A DNA stretch of 64,000 bases. Origin: Hysterangium stoloniferum (taxonomy: Eukaryota; Basidiomycota; Agaricomycetes; Hysterangiales; Hysterangiaceae). The position numbers were made by a program, and so were the translations under genes. The notes under the pieces are model-generated. The model saw only the letters and a program-made list of their open reading frames with translations. It searched no databases and had not been told where the DNA came from. How positions within the stretch are numbered: the stretch's first letter is position 1; every line of letters starts with the position of its first letter. The stretch covers positions 1,178,001-1,242,000 of the forward strand of contig WHVD01000004.1 of the NCBI GenBank assembly GCA_015178975.1, in the 5' to 3' direction. Positions 50,735 to 60,614 of this stretch are shown here, in pieces.

Positions 50735-51195
50735 TGTTACGACCGGGCAAATCCCGCCGGACTCCGGGCACTAACTCGTACGCCCCCACGCGCTACAAGC
50801 ACCAATCGTCTGTTTATAGGATTTCCCGCCCGGACTCCGTTACGTCAAGACTTGTTACGTTCGACCTCATTAAGACACATATCAGTCACCGGACTTCCCC
50901 CGGACCCCGTCTCTGTCTATGTCCGTCTTCGTCCCACGCATCAGTCACCGGACCCGCTTAGAATCCCGTCACCGCTCTAATCGAGCCCCGTTCCCGTTTT
51001 AGTCAAATGACCTGTCACGATTTAGGATTCCGCTCCCGCTCCGTTTCCCGTTATGGGTTATGCTGTGTCACGATTCGGACTCCGCTCCGTTCCGTCCCAT
51101 TCCTAACACCAATTTGGTGTTTACTATTCCCGTTCTATGTTTTGCTCGTTTCGTCTCATTATTACTGGATTCGGTATGTCATGCATTCCACGGTC

Positions 51196-51203
51196 TATAT
51201 AAA
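51196..51203 (+). promoter_or_regulatory. TATA box of the 5' LTR
   Basis: TATATAAA, 33 bp upstream of the AGTCAGAAAAT that is the predicted 5' end of the element RNA. The same box is present in the 3' LTR (about 59,142). Confidence 0.7.
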
Positions 51204-51364
51204 CTGGCAGATGTTGTACATACAATCCAGTCAGAAAATTAGCTTAGATTCCCCCCAGTAATCTAATACATTTTCCTCTCTAAAACCCTACTCTTATCAG
51301 ACCGCTCGCACTAGTCGGAGCCCACGGGCTCCGGCGCATCTATCTCTCTCGACTATCTCGATTC

Positions 51365-52050
51365 ACGACTCTCGACTCACGACTCTCGACTCACGACTCT
51401 CGACTCACGACTCTCGACTCACGACTCTCGACTCACGACTCTCGACTCACGACTCTCGACTCACGACTCTCGACTCACGACTCTCGACTCACGACTCTCG
51501 ACTCACGACTCTCGACTCACGACTCTCGACTCACGACTCTCGACTCACGACTCTCGACTCACGACTCTCGACTCACGACTCTCGACTCACGACTCTCGAC
51601 TCACGACTCGACTCGACTCTCGACTCACGACTCTCGACTCACGACTCTCGACTCACGACTCTCGACTCACGACTCTCGACTCACGACTCTCGACTCACGA
51701 CTCTCGACTCACGACTCTCGACTCACGACTCTCGACTCACGACTCTCGACTCACGACTCTCGACTCACGACTCTCGACTCACGACTCTCGACTCACGACT
51801 CTCGACTCACGACTCTCGACTCACGACTCTCGACTCACGACTCTCGACTCACGACTCTCGACTCACGACTCTCGACTCACGACTCTCGACTCACGACTCT
51901 CGACTCACGACTCTCGACTCACGACTCTCGACTCACGACTCTCGACTCACGACTCTCGACTCACGACTCTCGACTCACGACTCTCGACTCACGACTCTCG
52001 ACTCACGACTCTCGACTCACGACTCTCGACTCACGACTCTCGACTCACGA
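51365..52050 (+). repeat. Minisatellite, 14-bp unit CTCGACTCACGACT, about 49 copies
   Basis: Nearly perfect head-to-tail copies with one irregular unit near 51,605. The 3' LTR has only about one to two units at the same place (about 59,305-59,335). Expanded after, or during, the formation of this copy. Confidence 0.97.
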
Positions 52051-52223
52051 CCTACGACTCACGACCCACGAACCCCCGCCCGGACTCCCCGGGATTCCCG
52101 TCCGCCTGTCTGAAATTGGACAACACGATCTAGCGAGAGCGCAGCCTATAAGCTGAAGCCAAGTCCTACCGGATATCCCGCGGGTTTCTCCAGAAACCCG
52201 GCCTGAGTGTGTATCCTAACAGT

Positions 52224-52234
52224 ATTTTCTGACT
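52224..52234 (+). promoter_or_regulatory. Primer binding site of self-priming type
   Basis: ATTTTCTGACT starts two bases after the 5' LTR and is the exact complement of AGTCAGAAAAT at 51,229-51,239 in the LTR, which sits where transcription should begin. Tf1-type elements prime with their own first 11 nt in this way. I saw no obvious tRNA complement. Confidence 0.7.
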
Positions 52235-52257
52235 AATACTCGCAGATTGTTTTCATT

Positions 52258-53550
52258 ATGCCACCAAGAAGAAGTACACGCGCACAGTCATCAATGCCTG
52301 GACCGTCGACTCTTCATTCCCCGTTAACTCTGTATACCAGTCAGACGCTTGCGAACCAGTCGGAACCCATGGAAGAAGCCCGCATCGAAGAAATCCCGGA
52401 AGACCTGGACGAATCCGAGCGCGAGGACGATTCCGTGGCCCCCGACAAGGGCAAAGGTGTCGAAATCCCTCCTGAAAATCCTCCGCCTTTTCAACGACCA
52501 AACACGAGGGATCCTACTTCTGAGTTTTTAGCAGGTACTATAGATAAATTCATGACGCACCTGCTAGAAGAACGAAAAAGAAAGGAACAAGAACCTCCAC
52601 GGTCAAAAGTCAATGCTCCGGAACCCTTCACGGGTTCCAACCCAAACAAACTCTCTACTTTCCTCATGCAATGTCGCTTCAATTTCCGCGATCGCGCCGC
52701 TGCATTCTCCACGGACTCCCGAAAAGTCAACTACGCACTTTCATATTTGTCGGGATCCGCGTTGAAATGGTTCGAACCGGCTTTTAGCGGGATTACCGAG
52801 GAAGAGCCGCTCTGGCTTGAAAATTGGGAAGCTTTTGTTGAGGAGCTTGAAACCAACTTCGGCCCGTATGACCTGACAGGAGAAGCCGAGAATAGTCTCA
52901 CAAATCTTTGTATGAAGGACACGCAGCGCATCACGGACTACATCGTCCAATTCAATAATCTTGCAGCTCGTTGTCAGTGGGGCGATCCCGCTCTCCGCCA
53001 CCAATTCTACGCCGGTCTGCCGTCCCGCCTTAAAGACGAAGTCTCAAAAGGAGAAGATGGCAAGCCAAAAACCCTGTCCCGTATGCGCCTCAAAGCTCAA
53101 AACGCGGACGCACGTTATTGGGAACGTCGCGCGGAAGTTGCCCGCGAGACATCCGCGGACAAAATAAATAAGTCCAAGGACAAAAACAATAACACCAATT
53201 CGTCAACCAGCAACCAGAACTCCACGCAATCCGACAAGAAGAACGATAAAAAGTCTTCAAACAACAACAACAACAATAAGGACAATAAGGACAACAACAA
53301 GGGTCAACAGTCCGGCAAGCAAGCCGGAAAACCCGACCTCTCAGGCAAACTCGGACCTGATGGCAAATTGACTCCACAAGAAAGACAACGTCGTATGGAC
53401 AACAACCTCTGTCTCTTGTGCGGGAAACCCGGTCATCGAGTCCCGGAATGTCCACTGGCAAAAGCAAACTCTTCAAAGGGTCGATCAGCCAAGGCCTCCA
53501 CGGAAACCCCGTCGAAGGACAAACCGGCTGCCGATTCGAAAAAAGAGTAA
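52258..53550 (+). mobile_element. gag region of the chromovirus
   Basis: About 430 codons from an ATG just after the leader. The N-terminal third is acidic and disordered. A capsid-like segment (around ALSYLSGSALKWFEPAF) follows, then an Asn/Lys-rich linker and one CCHC zinc knuckle (CLLCGKPGHRVPEC) near the C-terminus. It overlaps the start of pol in another frame, as is usual for families that use frameshifting. Fossil element part. Confidence 0.85.
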
Positions 53551-56500
53551 GCAACCCCGCGGGCTCCGCGCGGGTTAGGGGTTGCGTTGCCTCTCCGCGC
53601 ATTCAAGAGTTCACTCGCCTCAACGCATCCGCTCTTTCACATTCTGATTCATTTTTCGTTAAACTTATGTCTAATATGCTTCTGAAATTCGTTTTTTCAG
53701 CTCTCATAGATTCCGGCTCGACTCATTGTTTTTTAGATACAAAATTCATGCAAAAAAATTCTTTGTCAACTTATTCGATAAATCCCGTCGCTCTCCGCCT
53801 CTTCGATGGCACAAGTAATTCAGTTGTTACCCAAGCTTGTGATTTACCCATCAGTTTCCCTTGTGGAACATCTCAATTGGTCACTTTCTATGTGACCCAG
53901 TTAGACTCAAGTTGCTCGGTGGTTCTAGGACATAACTGGCTTACCCGCTACAATCCGTTGATTGACTGGATAGCTAACAGTATAACATTCCGAACTCCCA
54001 CGGCGACCGAGGAAACTGCGCCTGTCTCGGCCTCCACGGCACCCATGGCCTTCCCGGCACCTGCAGTCTCGAGGACTCCTGTGATCCCTACGGCACCTAC
54101 AGCTTCCCCGGAACCCACGGCACCTCCGTCCATTTCTCTGATTAATGCTGCAGCTTTTATTAGGGCTTCAAAAATGGATGGGTCCCAGGCGTTCACTATC
54201 AACTTAAAAATTGATGAAGCAACTGGACATTTCTCAACCCCAGTATCCGAATCTGAGCAAGCTGCTGACCTAGAAGGCGTCCCGGAGAAATACCATGACT
54301 TCGCGGATGTTTTTAGCAAGCGAAAAGCTGACCGGCTTCCGCCTCACAGAGAATACGACTTAAAAATCGATCTTGAAGATGGCGCCCAGCCACCCCTAGG
54401 ACATATTTACCCGCTTTCGTCCACGGAACTATCCGCAATCCGTGATTTCCTGGATGAACATTTGTCCATAGGTTTTATTCGACCCTCAAAGTCTCCTTTT
54501 GGAGCACCTGTTTTGTTTGTCAGAAAAAAGGATGGATCCCTTCGACTATGTGTTGATTTTAGAGGTCTCAATGCTGTCACCAAAAAGGACAAATATCCAC
54601 TCCCACTTATATCTGACCTGCTCGATGCTCCGCGGAATGCCCGGATTTACACCAAAATAGATCTCAAGCATGCCTATCATTTGGTCCGGATTGCCGTGGG
54701 CGATGAATGGAAAACCACTTTTAGAACCCGCTATGGGGCCTTCGAGTGGTTGGTCATCCCTTTTGGACTCACTAATGCCCCATCTGTTTTTCAGCGTTTT
54801 ATCAACGACATTTTCTCCGACATGCTCGATGTATGCGTCATTGTTTACTTGGACGACATTCTTATCTACTCCGAGAATCCCACGGAACACGACAAACAAG
54901 TCCGTGAGGTTCTCCGGAGGCTCAGACAACATGGTTTATTCGCAAATGGTAAAAAAATGTACTTTTGACACGGACTCCGTGGAATACCTAGGTTTCATGA
55001 TGGGACCCGATGGACTCCGCATGGACGAAACTAAAGTGCAAGTCATCAAAGACTTGGCCCGAACCCCGAAAAGTTAAAGATATCCAATCCTTCCTCGGCT
55101 TTGCCAATTTTTATCAGACGTTTTATCTGTGGATATTCCGACATCACGGTACCCCTTACCCGTCTTACGCGTAAGGGTACTCCGGTGGAACTTTAATGAT
55201 AAGTGTCAAAAAGCTTTCAATCTTTTAAAAAATTCTTTTTCCACAGCTCCTATTCTGTCGCATTGGAAACCGGACTTCCCGCTCATTGTTGAAACGGACG
55301 CCTCCGACTATGCACTTGGAGCCATTCTCTCTATCCAGGACTCCGACGGAGAAGTCCACCCCGTGGCTTTTCTGTCCCGGATTTTTACCGGAGCAGAGCT
55401 CAACTACGACGTTCATGATAAAGAACTTCTGGCAATCTTTTCAGCTTTCAAAGCGTGGTGACACTATTTGGAAGGTTCAGGAGCTCCTATTGACGTTGTA
55501 ACAGATCACAAAAACCTGGAATACTTTTCTACCACAAAACTCTTGACCCGTCGGCAGGCCCGCTGGTCTGAATATCTCTCCGCCTTCAACATGATTATCC
55601 GTTTTTGACCCGGCCGTCTCGGCGGCAAACCCGACGCTTTAACTAGACGATGGGACATCTATCCTAAAGAGGGGAGCAACGACTATGCAACGGTAAATCC
55701 GCACAACCTGAAACCTATTTTCACGAATCAACAACTTACCGCATCGGTCCGCGCAACTTTCCTCGTCAATCCCATTGTCCGTGGAATTATCATTATGGAT
55801 ATCGAGAAGTTACATCAAGATATTCTATCGGCAATTCCGCTAGACCCAGTTACTAAAGCTCATCTGGACAATCCCGTGGACCCTGATCAACCTCGGTGGT
55901 CCCTTGATCAACATGGTTTCATTAGACTTGATGATCGTATCTATGTACCGGACTCCGACGGCCTCCGCCTCAGGATCCTTCAATACAAACATGATCATCC
56001 ACTCTCAGGACATTTCGGGTACAACAAAACTCTATCATTAATAAGAAGAGAATATACTTGGCCCGGACTCCGTGGATTCGTTAAGCACTATTGTAAATCT
56101 TGCACTACTTGTCCCCACTTGAAATCTCAGCGACACAAGCCATACGGCCTTTTGAAACAACTCCCGGTACCGGAACACCCGTGGAATTCTATATCTATGG
56201 ATTTCATTGAACACCTACCGGATTCCGAAGGCTTTTCCGCTATTCTAGTTGTTGTTGACAGATTCTCAAAACAAGGTATATTCATCCCTACTTATGATAC
56301 AATTATGTCCGTGCAGTTAGCGGAACTTTTCATTATCCACGTATTTTCCAAGCACGGAGTTCCATCCCACGTGACTTCTGATAGAGGATCAGAGTTCGTG
56401 TCTCACTTCTTTAGATCCCTCGGAAAATCCTTGGACATGACATTACATTTCACGTCCGGACATCACCCGGAAGGTGACGGACAAACCAAACGCGTCAACC

Positions 56501-57278
56501 AGACATTGGAACAATACCTCCGCGTATATTGCAACTATCAACAGGACAATTGGAAAACCTTGTTACCACTTGCAGAGTTTGCTTACAAAAATGCACCCTC
56601 GGCCACTACTGGCGTTTCCCCGTTCTTTGCAAATAAAGGATATAATCCAAACATTACAGTACATCCAGAACGAAATCTCGCCTCTGTTCGTGCTCAAGAG
56701 TTCACCACGGACCTCCACGAGCTCCACGAGGAACTCCGGACTGCAATACTGTCCACCAAGAGCAATACCAACATTCAGCGGACAAACACCGGATCCCACC
56801 ACCAAACTTCAAGATTGGCGACCGTGTTTATGTCAAAGCTCAATTCTTCCGGACTACCCGTCCATCAAAGAAGCTTGCTGAAAAATATTTAGGTCCGTTT
56901 GAAATTATCGCACAAGTAGGTTCAGTTTCTTGGACTCTACGACTTCCGGATAGCATGCGTGCGGTACACCCGGTATTTCATGTCTCTATGCTAGAACCTT
57001 GTACTGCTAACACTATCCCGGATCGCATGCAATCTCCACCTCCTCCTGTCGTCATTGACGGAGAACCCGAGTTTGAAATCTCGCAGATTTTAGATTCAAA
57101 AATTGACAAGTGTCGACGCACTTGTAAACTGCTTTACTTGGTCAAGTGGGTGGGTTACGAGGGCACCGATGAAGAAACCTCATGGATTTTGGCCACGGAA
57201 CTCGGTAATGCCACGGAAATCGTTACTGACTTTCATACAGCTTACCCACTCAAACCTGGACCATTATCGTCTCTCTGA
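53551..57278 (+). mobile_element. pol region of the chromovirus, broken
   Basis: In order: aspartic protease (IDSGSTHCF), reverse transcriptase (VYLDDILIYS), RNase H (VETDASDYALGA), integrase with an HHCC zinc domain and a DDE core (SMDFIEHLP, TSDRGSEFVS), and a C-terminal chromodomain (LVKWVGYEGTDEETSWI, about 57,110-57,200). The region is disrupted several times and is treated as a fossil. Confidence 0.9.
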
Positions 57279-57476
57279 CCACACTCCGCGGACCCCGTGT
57301 TACGTTTGGACTCATTTTCACTATTCCCTGTCGCCCTATGTCTCTCTTTGCTTTTACAGGTTCTGACATGTCAAGTCAAGTCTTTAAGCGGACTCTCCGC
57401 GGACTTTGGCTTTGACTTTTATTTTTATGTTTTCTTTCACGCTTTACTTTTATGATTCAATTATTTTTATTCTATA

Positions 57477-58469
57477 CTACTTTTTCAGTCTACATTTATG
57501 GGACTGCTCTTTTTTCCCTGCTTCCTCAGCTATCTCCTCTGGGAGCTCCGCGACCTCCGCGGCAACCCCGTCCTCATCCGATCCGGCATCCTCGGAACTC
57601 CCGACTTGTGGCTCCTTATAGACATAGCCGCCATACTCCGCCAGGAACTTCCAAAACTCCTCGTGGAGTCTGGACAGCTCCTTTGCCACCACAATTTGGA
57701 CCTTGTTGCTCTTCCGGAGCAACTCGTTTTGGGCCTCGATGCCCTCGGCGATCCGTCCAAGAACCTCGTCCAACCTGGACAACCCGTCCGTCCCGCTTAT
57801 GTCTCGCGCCCCAGATCCCGTGGCCTGCTTGTGCACAAGCGAGCACCTCACCTTGAGGTGTGCACATTGGTAACATCCCGGCCCCCGGCCGGCCTTTCGG
57901 TTGCATTCCATGTTCCGGTCGTTGCAACCGGAACACCGCGGCTCGTTCCACGTTGGAAGACGGACTGGCGCCGCCTTCCTTGCCTTCTGTTGATATGGTC
58001 AGTTTCCGTGGGTATTCCATGGACATGAGGCCTACCTTTTGGGGGCTCTCTGGCTCCCCCTCAGACTCCGACTCCACCTCTGTCGCTTTGCGCTGAAAAT
58101 CACAAGTCAGTAAAAGTCGACAAGTTGAATATTGGGACTTACCTTTCCCGCAACAATGGCGGCCCTCTCCACGGCCAACTGGGCTTTCTCCGCAGCCACC
58201 CGGGTGTTCTCCACGGCCACTCGCGCAGCCTCCTCCGCCTCACGTTCCCTCTCCTTTGCGGCCTCTTCCTCCGCGGCCAATGCTTCCTGGTACTCTCTGT
58301 CCAGGGCCTCCTCAGCCTCCCTCGCCTCTCTCTCTGCTGCTTCACGAAGCTGGCGCTGCTCTTCTCGCCGCGCCAACAATTGGGCCGCCGTCCACGGCGC
58401 CCGATACGGAGTGCCTGTGGAGGGCCCTGCTGTCGGCATTGGCTTGCGTGGTGTTGGTTTTGGTCCCAT
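57477..58469 (-). CDS. Antisense Zn(II)2Cys6 coiled-coil protein gene carried by the chromovirus
   Basis: On the strand opposite to gag-pol, between the chromodomain and the 3' LTR. It has three exons with two introns of about 50 bp (GT-AG, with CTGAC branch-like sequences), and the frame is open throughout, about 297 residues. Residues about 35-105 are a charged Ala/Glu/Arg coiled coil. Cysteines at about 146, 149, 156, 166, 169 and 176 give C-x2-C-x6-C-x9-C-x2-C-x6-C, exactly the fungal zinc-cluster pattern (CSGCNDRNMEC ... CYQCAHLKVRC). A second helical stretch follows (LDEVLGRIAEGIEAQNELL). The tail is acidic and ends KCRLKK. Zinc-cluster proteins bind DNA as transcription regulators; that role here is inference. 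The gene has its own TATA box and repeated upstream motifs. A spurious antisense frame is unlikely, given the exact cysteine spacing and clean splice sites. Confidence 0.8.
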
Positions 58470-58520
58470 GTTGACGAAGATGGGGGTAATGAAGAAGAAG
58501 AAATTTCTATTTTTCAATTT

Positions 58521-58625
58521 TTTATATAGGCTCGTCGCGTTTGAACCTTACCTTCCAGATCACATGACTCTTTGACACATACGTGTAACCGACATGACTT
58601 TTGACACATGCGCGTAGCCGACAAG
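58521..58625 (-). promoter_or_regulatory. Promoter region of the antisense gene
   Basis: On the minus strand, TATATAAA at 58,522-58,529 lies about 55 bp upstream of the ATG. Further upstream are two copies, about 28 bp apart, of a GTGTCAAA(A/G)AGTCATGT-like motif (about 58,560-58,615). The same arrangement is kept in the older relative at 3321-3540. Confidence 0.6.
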
Positions 58626-58665
58626 AACCTTATTTAGGTCTAGAGCCTCTTTGGGACTTCGGCAT

Positions 58666-58675
58666 AAAGGGAGGA
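58666..58675 (+). promoter_or_regulatory. Polypurine tract of the chromovirus
   Basis: AAAGGGAGGA ends three bases before the 3' LTR. It is the expected primer site for second-strand synthesis in LTR elements. Confidence 0.75.
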
Positions 58676-58678
58676 TAC

Positions 58679-59498
58679 TGTTACAACCGGACAAATCCCG
58701 CTGGACTCCGGGCACTAACTCGTACGCCCCCATGCGCTACAAGCACCAATCGTCTGTTTATAGGATTTCCCGCCCGGACTCCGTTACGTCAAGACTCGTT
58801 ACGTTCGACCTCATTAAGACACATATCAGTCACCAGACTTCCCCCGGACTCCATCTCTGTCTATGTCCGTCTTCGTCCCATGCATCAGTCACCGGAACCT
58901 GCTTAGAATCACGTCACCACTCTAATCGAGCCCCGTTCCCATTTTAGTCAAATGACCTGTCACGATTTAGGACTCCGCTCCCACTCCGTTTCCCGTTATG
59001 GGTTATGCTTTGTCACGATTCGGACTCCGCTCCGTTCCGTCCCATTCCTAACACCAATTTGGTGTTTACTATTCCCGTTTTATGTTTTGCTCATTTCGTC
59101 TCATTATTACTGGATTCGGTATGTCATGCATTCCACGGTCTATATAAACTGGCAGATGTTGTACATACAATCCAGTCAGAAAATTAGCTTAGATTCCCCC
59201 CAGTAATCTAATACATTTTCCTCTCTAAAACCCTACTCTTATCAGACCGCTCGCACTAGTCGGAGCCCACGGGCTCCGGCGCATCTATCTCTCTCGACTA
59301 TCTCAATTCACGACTCTCGACTCACGACCTACGACTCACGACCCACGAACCCCCGCCCGGACTCCCCGGGATTCCCGTCCGCCTGTCTGAAATTGGACAA
59401 CACGATCTAGCGAGGGCGCAGCCTATAAGCTGAAGCCAAGTCCTACCGGATATTCCGCGGGTTTCTCCAGAAACCCGCCCTGTGTGTGTATCCTAACA
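58679..59498 (+). repeat. 3' LTR of the chromovirus, 820 bp
   Basis: TGTTACAACCGGA to TATCCTAACA, collinear with the 5' LTR except for the 14-bp array. The length agrees with the old solo copy at 1188-2032 (845 bp). Confidence 0.95.
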
Positions 59499-60614
59499 AC
59501 TATGAGAGTTGTTTAGGAGTGTTCTGAGTTGATAATCTGATTGCTTTGTAGCTACATTACAGTTGGACTTAAATACTAGTTATCAGCATCTCGAAATACT
59601 AACTAAGGTAAGAGCGGGAATGTACAATTAGTGACAAATAAACTTTACTAGGAACTGGAAGGTTACAATAAGATCAGAAGCTGTGATTAACTGAGAGTGG
59701 AATTACGAGAAAAGGGAATAGTCCAAGAGCTACAAGTATATACGGGTATATGTGAAACATAGAGTAGAACAGATCCTCATAGATAAAAGGGGATGTATCA
59801 AAGCATAACCAGATGATACAAGTATAACTTGACAGGGTGTGAGAGGTATGGTGAAATACACTCAGGAAATATAGTCAGATGAGCTCTTACTATATCTCCT
59901 TTATTATTTCTATTTTCTCTCTTTTATTATATCTATAATTAGTTCGACGACCTATGTATGCGGTACATCGACTCTTGTGGGTGCACACGCAGACTTATGT
60001 ATTCTAGTGCCCGTAGTTTAGAACTCAGACACTTTTTACACCGCAACCACGACTTACCCAGACACCCATTAGTGTCCTGTAAGTTGTGATTGGTGTATCA
60101 TCTCGACCGTCACAGATGGGCTTTAGCTATCTACTCTATCAGAGTTTCGAACTGTACCAGTTGAAACTCAATCCTCATCGCTACTCGCGTGGACCACATC
60201 CACGCTATTCTACTATTCGACTCTCTAGTACTTTACTTTACTCTCGAGCAGTTGTTCAGAATCGCACTAGACAGTCGATTCTACTTATTCGTTTTAGCTC
60301 TCTATCTTACTCTAGATAGCTACTTCCTTCTACCGTATTGAACTGAGTAGTCAATACGCGTTCGTTCTGTATTAGACTTTGACAGTCAATACATCTTGGT
60401 GTCGTACCTAAACGGTCGATATTCTTCATATATAGAACGGCTAGAACTTCCACCACTCTTCACACAGGGGTGTAAAAGGGGTTTGATCGCCATGAAGGTA
60501 TATGTCAGTGTTGGTGTACTGACGGTTGCCGATATGATGACTTGGCCAATAACTTGAAATGCAGGCAGACAATAGTGTCATCAGGGACCATCAGGTTGCG
60601 ACACAGTCATAACA
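59499..60614 (-). mobile_element. Family A LTR, 3'-truncated, in reverse orientation, split by a solo LTR
   Basis: Matches about 345-819 of the copy at 87-819, in the same (minus) orientation, and ends GTCATAACA at 60,614. The missing terminal part is replaced by the chromovirus. It is interrupted by the solo LTR at 59,838-60,464. Confidence 0.8.
59838..60464 (+). mobile_element. Solo LTR, family C2, with 5-bp target duplication CAGGG
   Basis: 627 bp from TGTGAGAGGTATGG to CACTCTTCACA, flanked by CAGGG at 59,833-59,837 and 60,465-60,469. The termini form imperfect inverted repeats. It keeps many CG sites, so it is younger than the surrounding family A LTR. Strand chosen arbitrarily. Confidence 0.85.

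Larger units (their letters stand above)
50735..52221 (+). repeat. 5' LTR of the chromovirus, expanded to 1,487 bp
   Basis: TGTTACGACCGGG to TATCCTAACA. It is 667 bp longer than the 3' LTR owing to a 14-bp tandem array (51,365-52,050). The AAGCTGAAGCCAAGTCC motif is at about 52,153-52,169. Confidence 0.95.
50735..59498 (+). mobile_element. Ty3/gypsy chromovirus (chromodomain LTR retrotransposon), broken
   Basis: An 8.76-kb element with both LTRs (50,735-52,221 and 58,679-59,498), primer binding site, gag, pol with protease, reverse transcriptase, RNase H and integrase in that order, C-terminal chromodomain, an antisense gene on the opposite strand, and a polypurine tract. The domain order and the chromodomain place it in the Ty3/gypsy chromoviruses. 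It is broken, with roughly four to six disruptions in pol. By eye the two LTRs differ at about 20 of some 800 aligned bases outside the expanded repeat, mostly CG transitions. That implies a fairly recent origin, with the caution that the flanks suggest recombination between copies. Confidence 0.93.

Noticed and set aside
51365-52050. Possible CRISPR-like array
   Set aside because: The 14-bp units are contiguous with no spacers and lie inside an LTR of a fungal retroelement; it is a minisatellite.
50735-59498. Exact target duplication of the chromovirus
   Set aside because: CTTAT and ACTAT share some bases but are not a clean 5-bp duplication, and the flanking LTR pieces face opposite ways.
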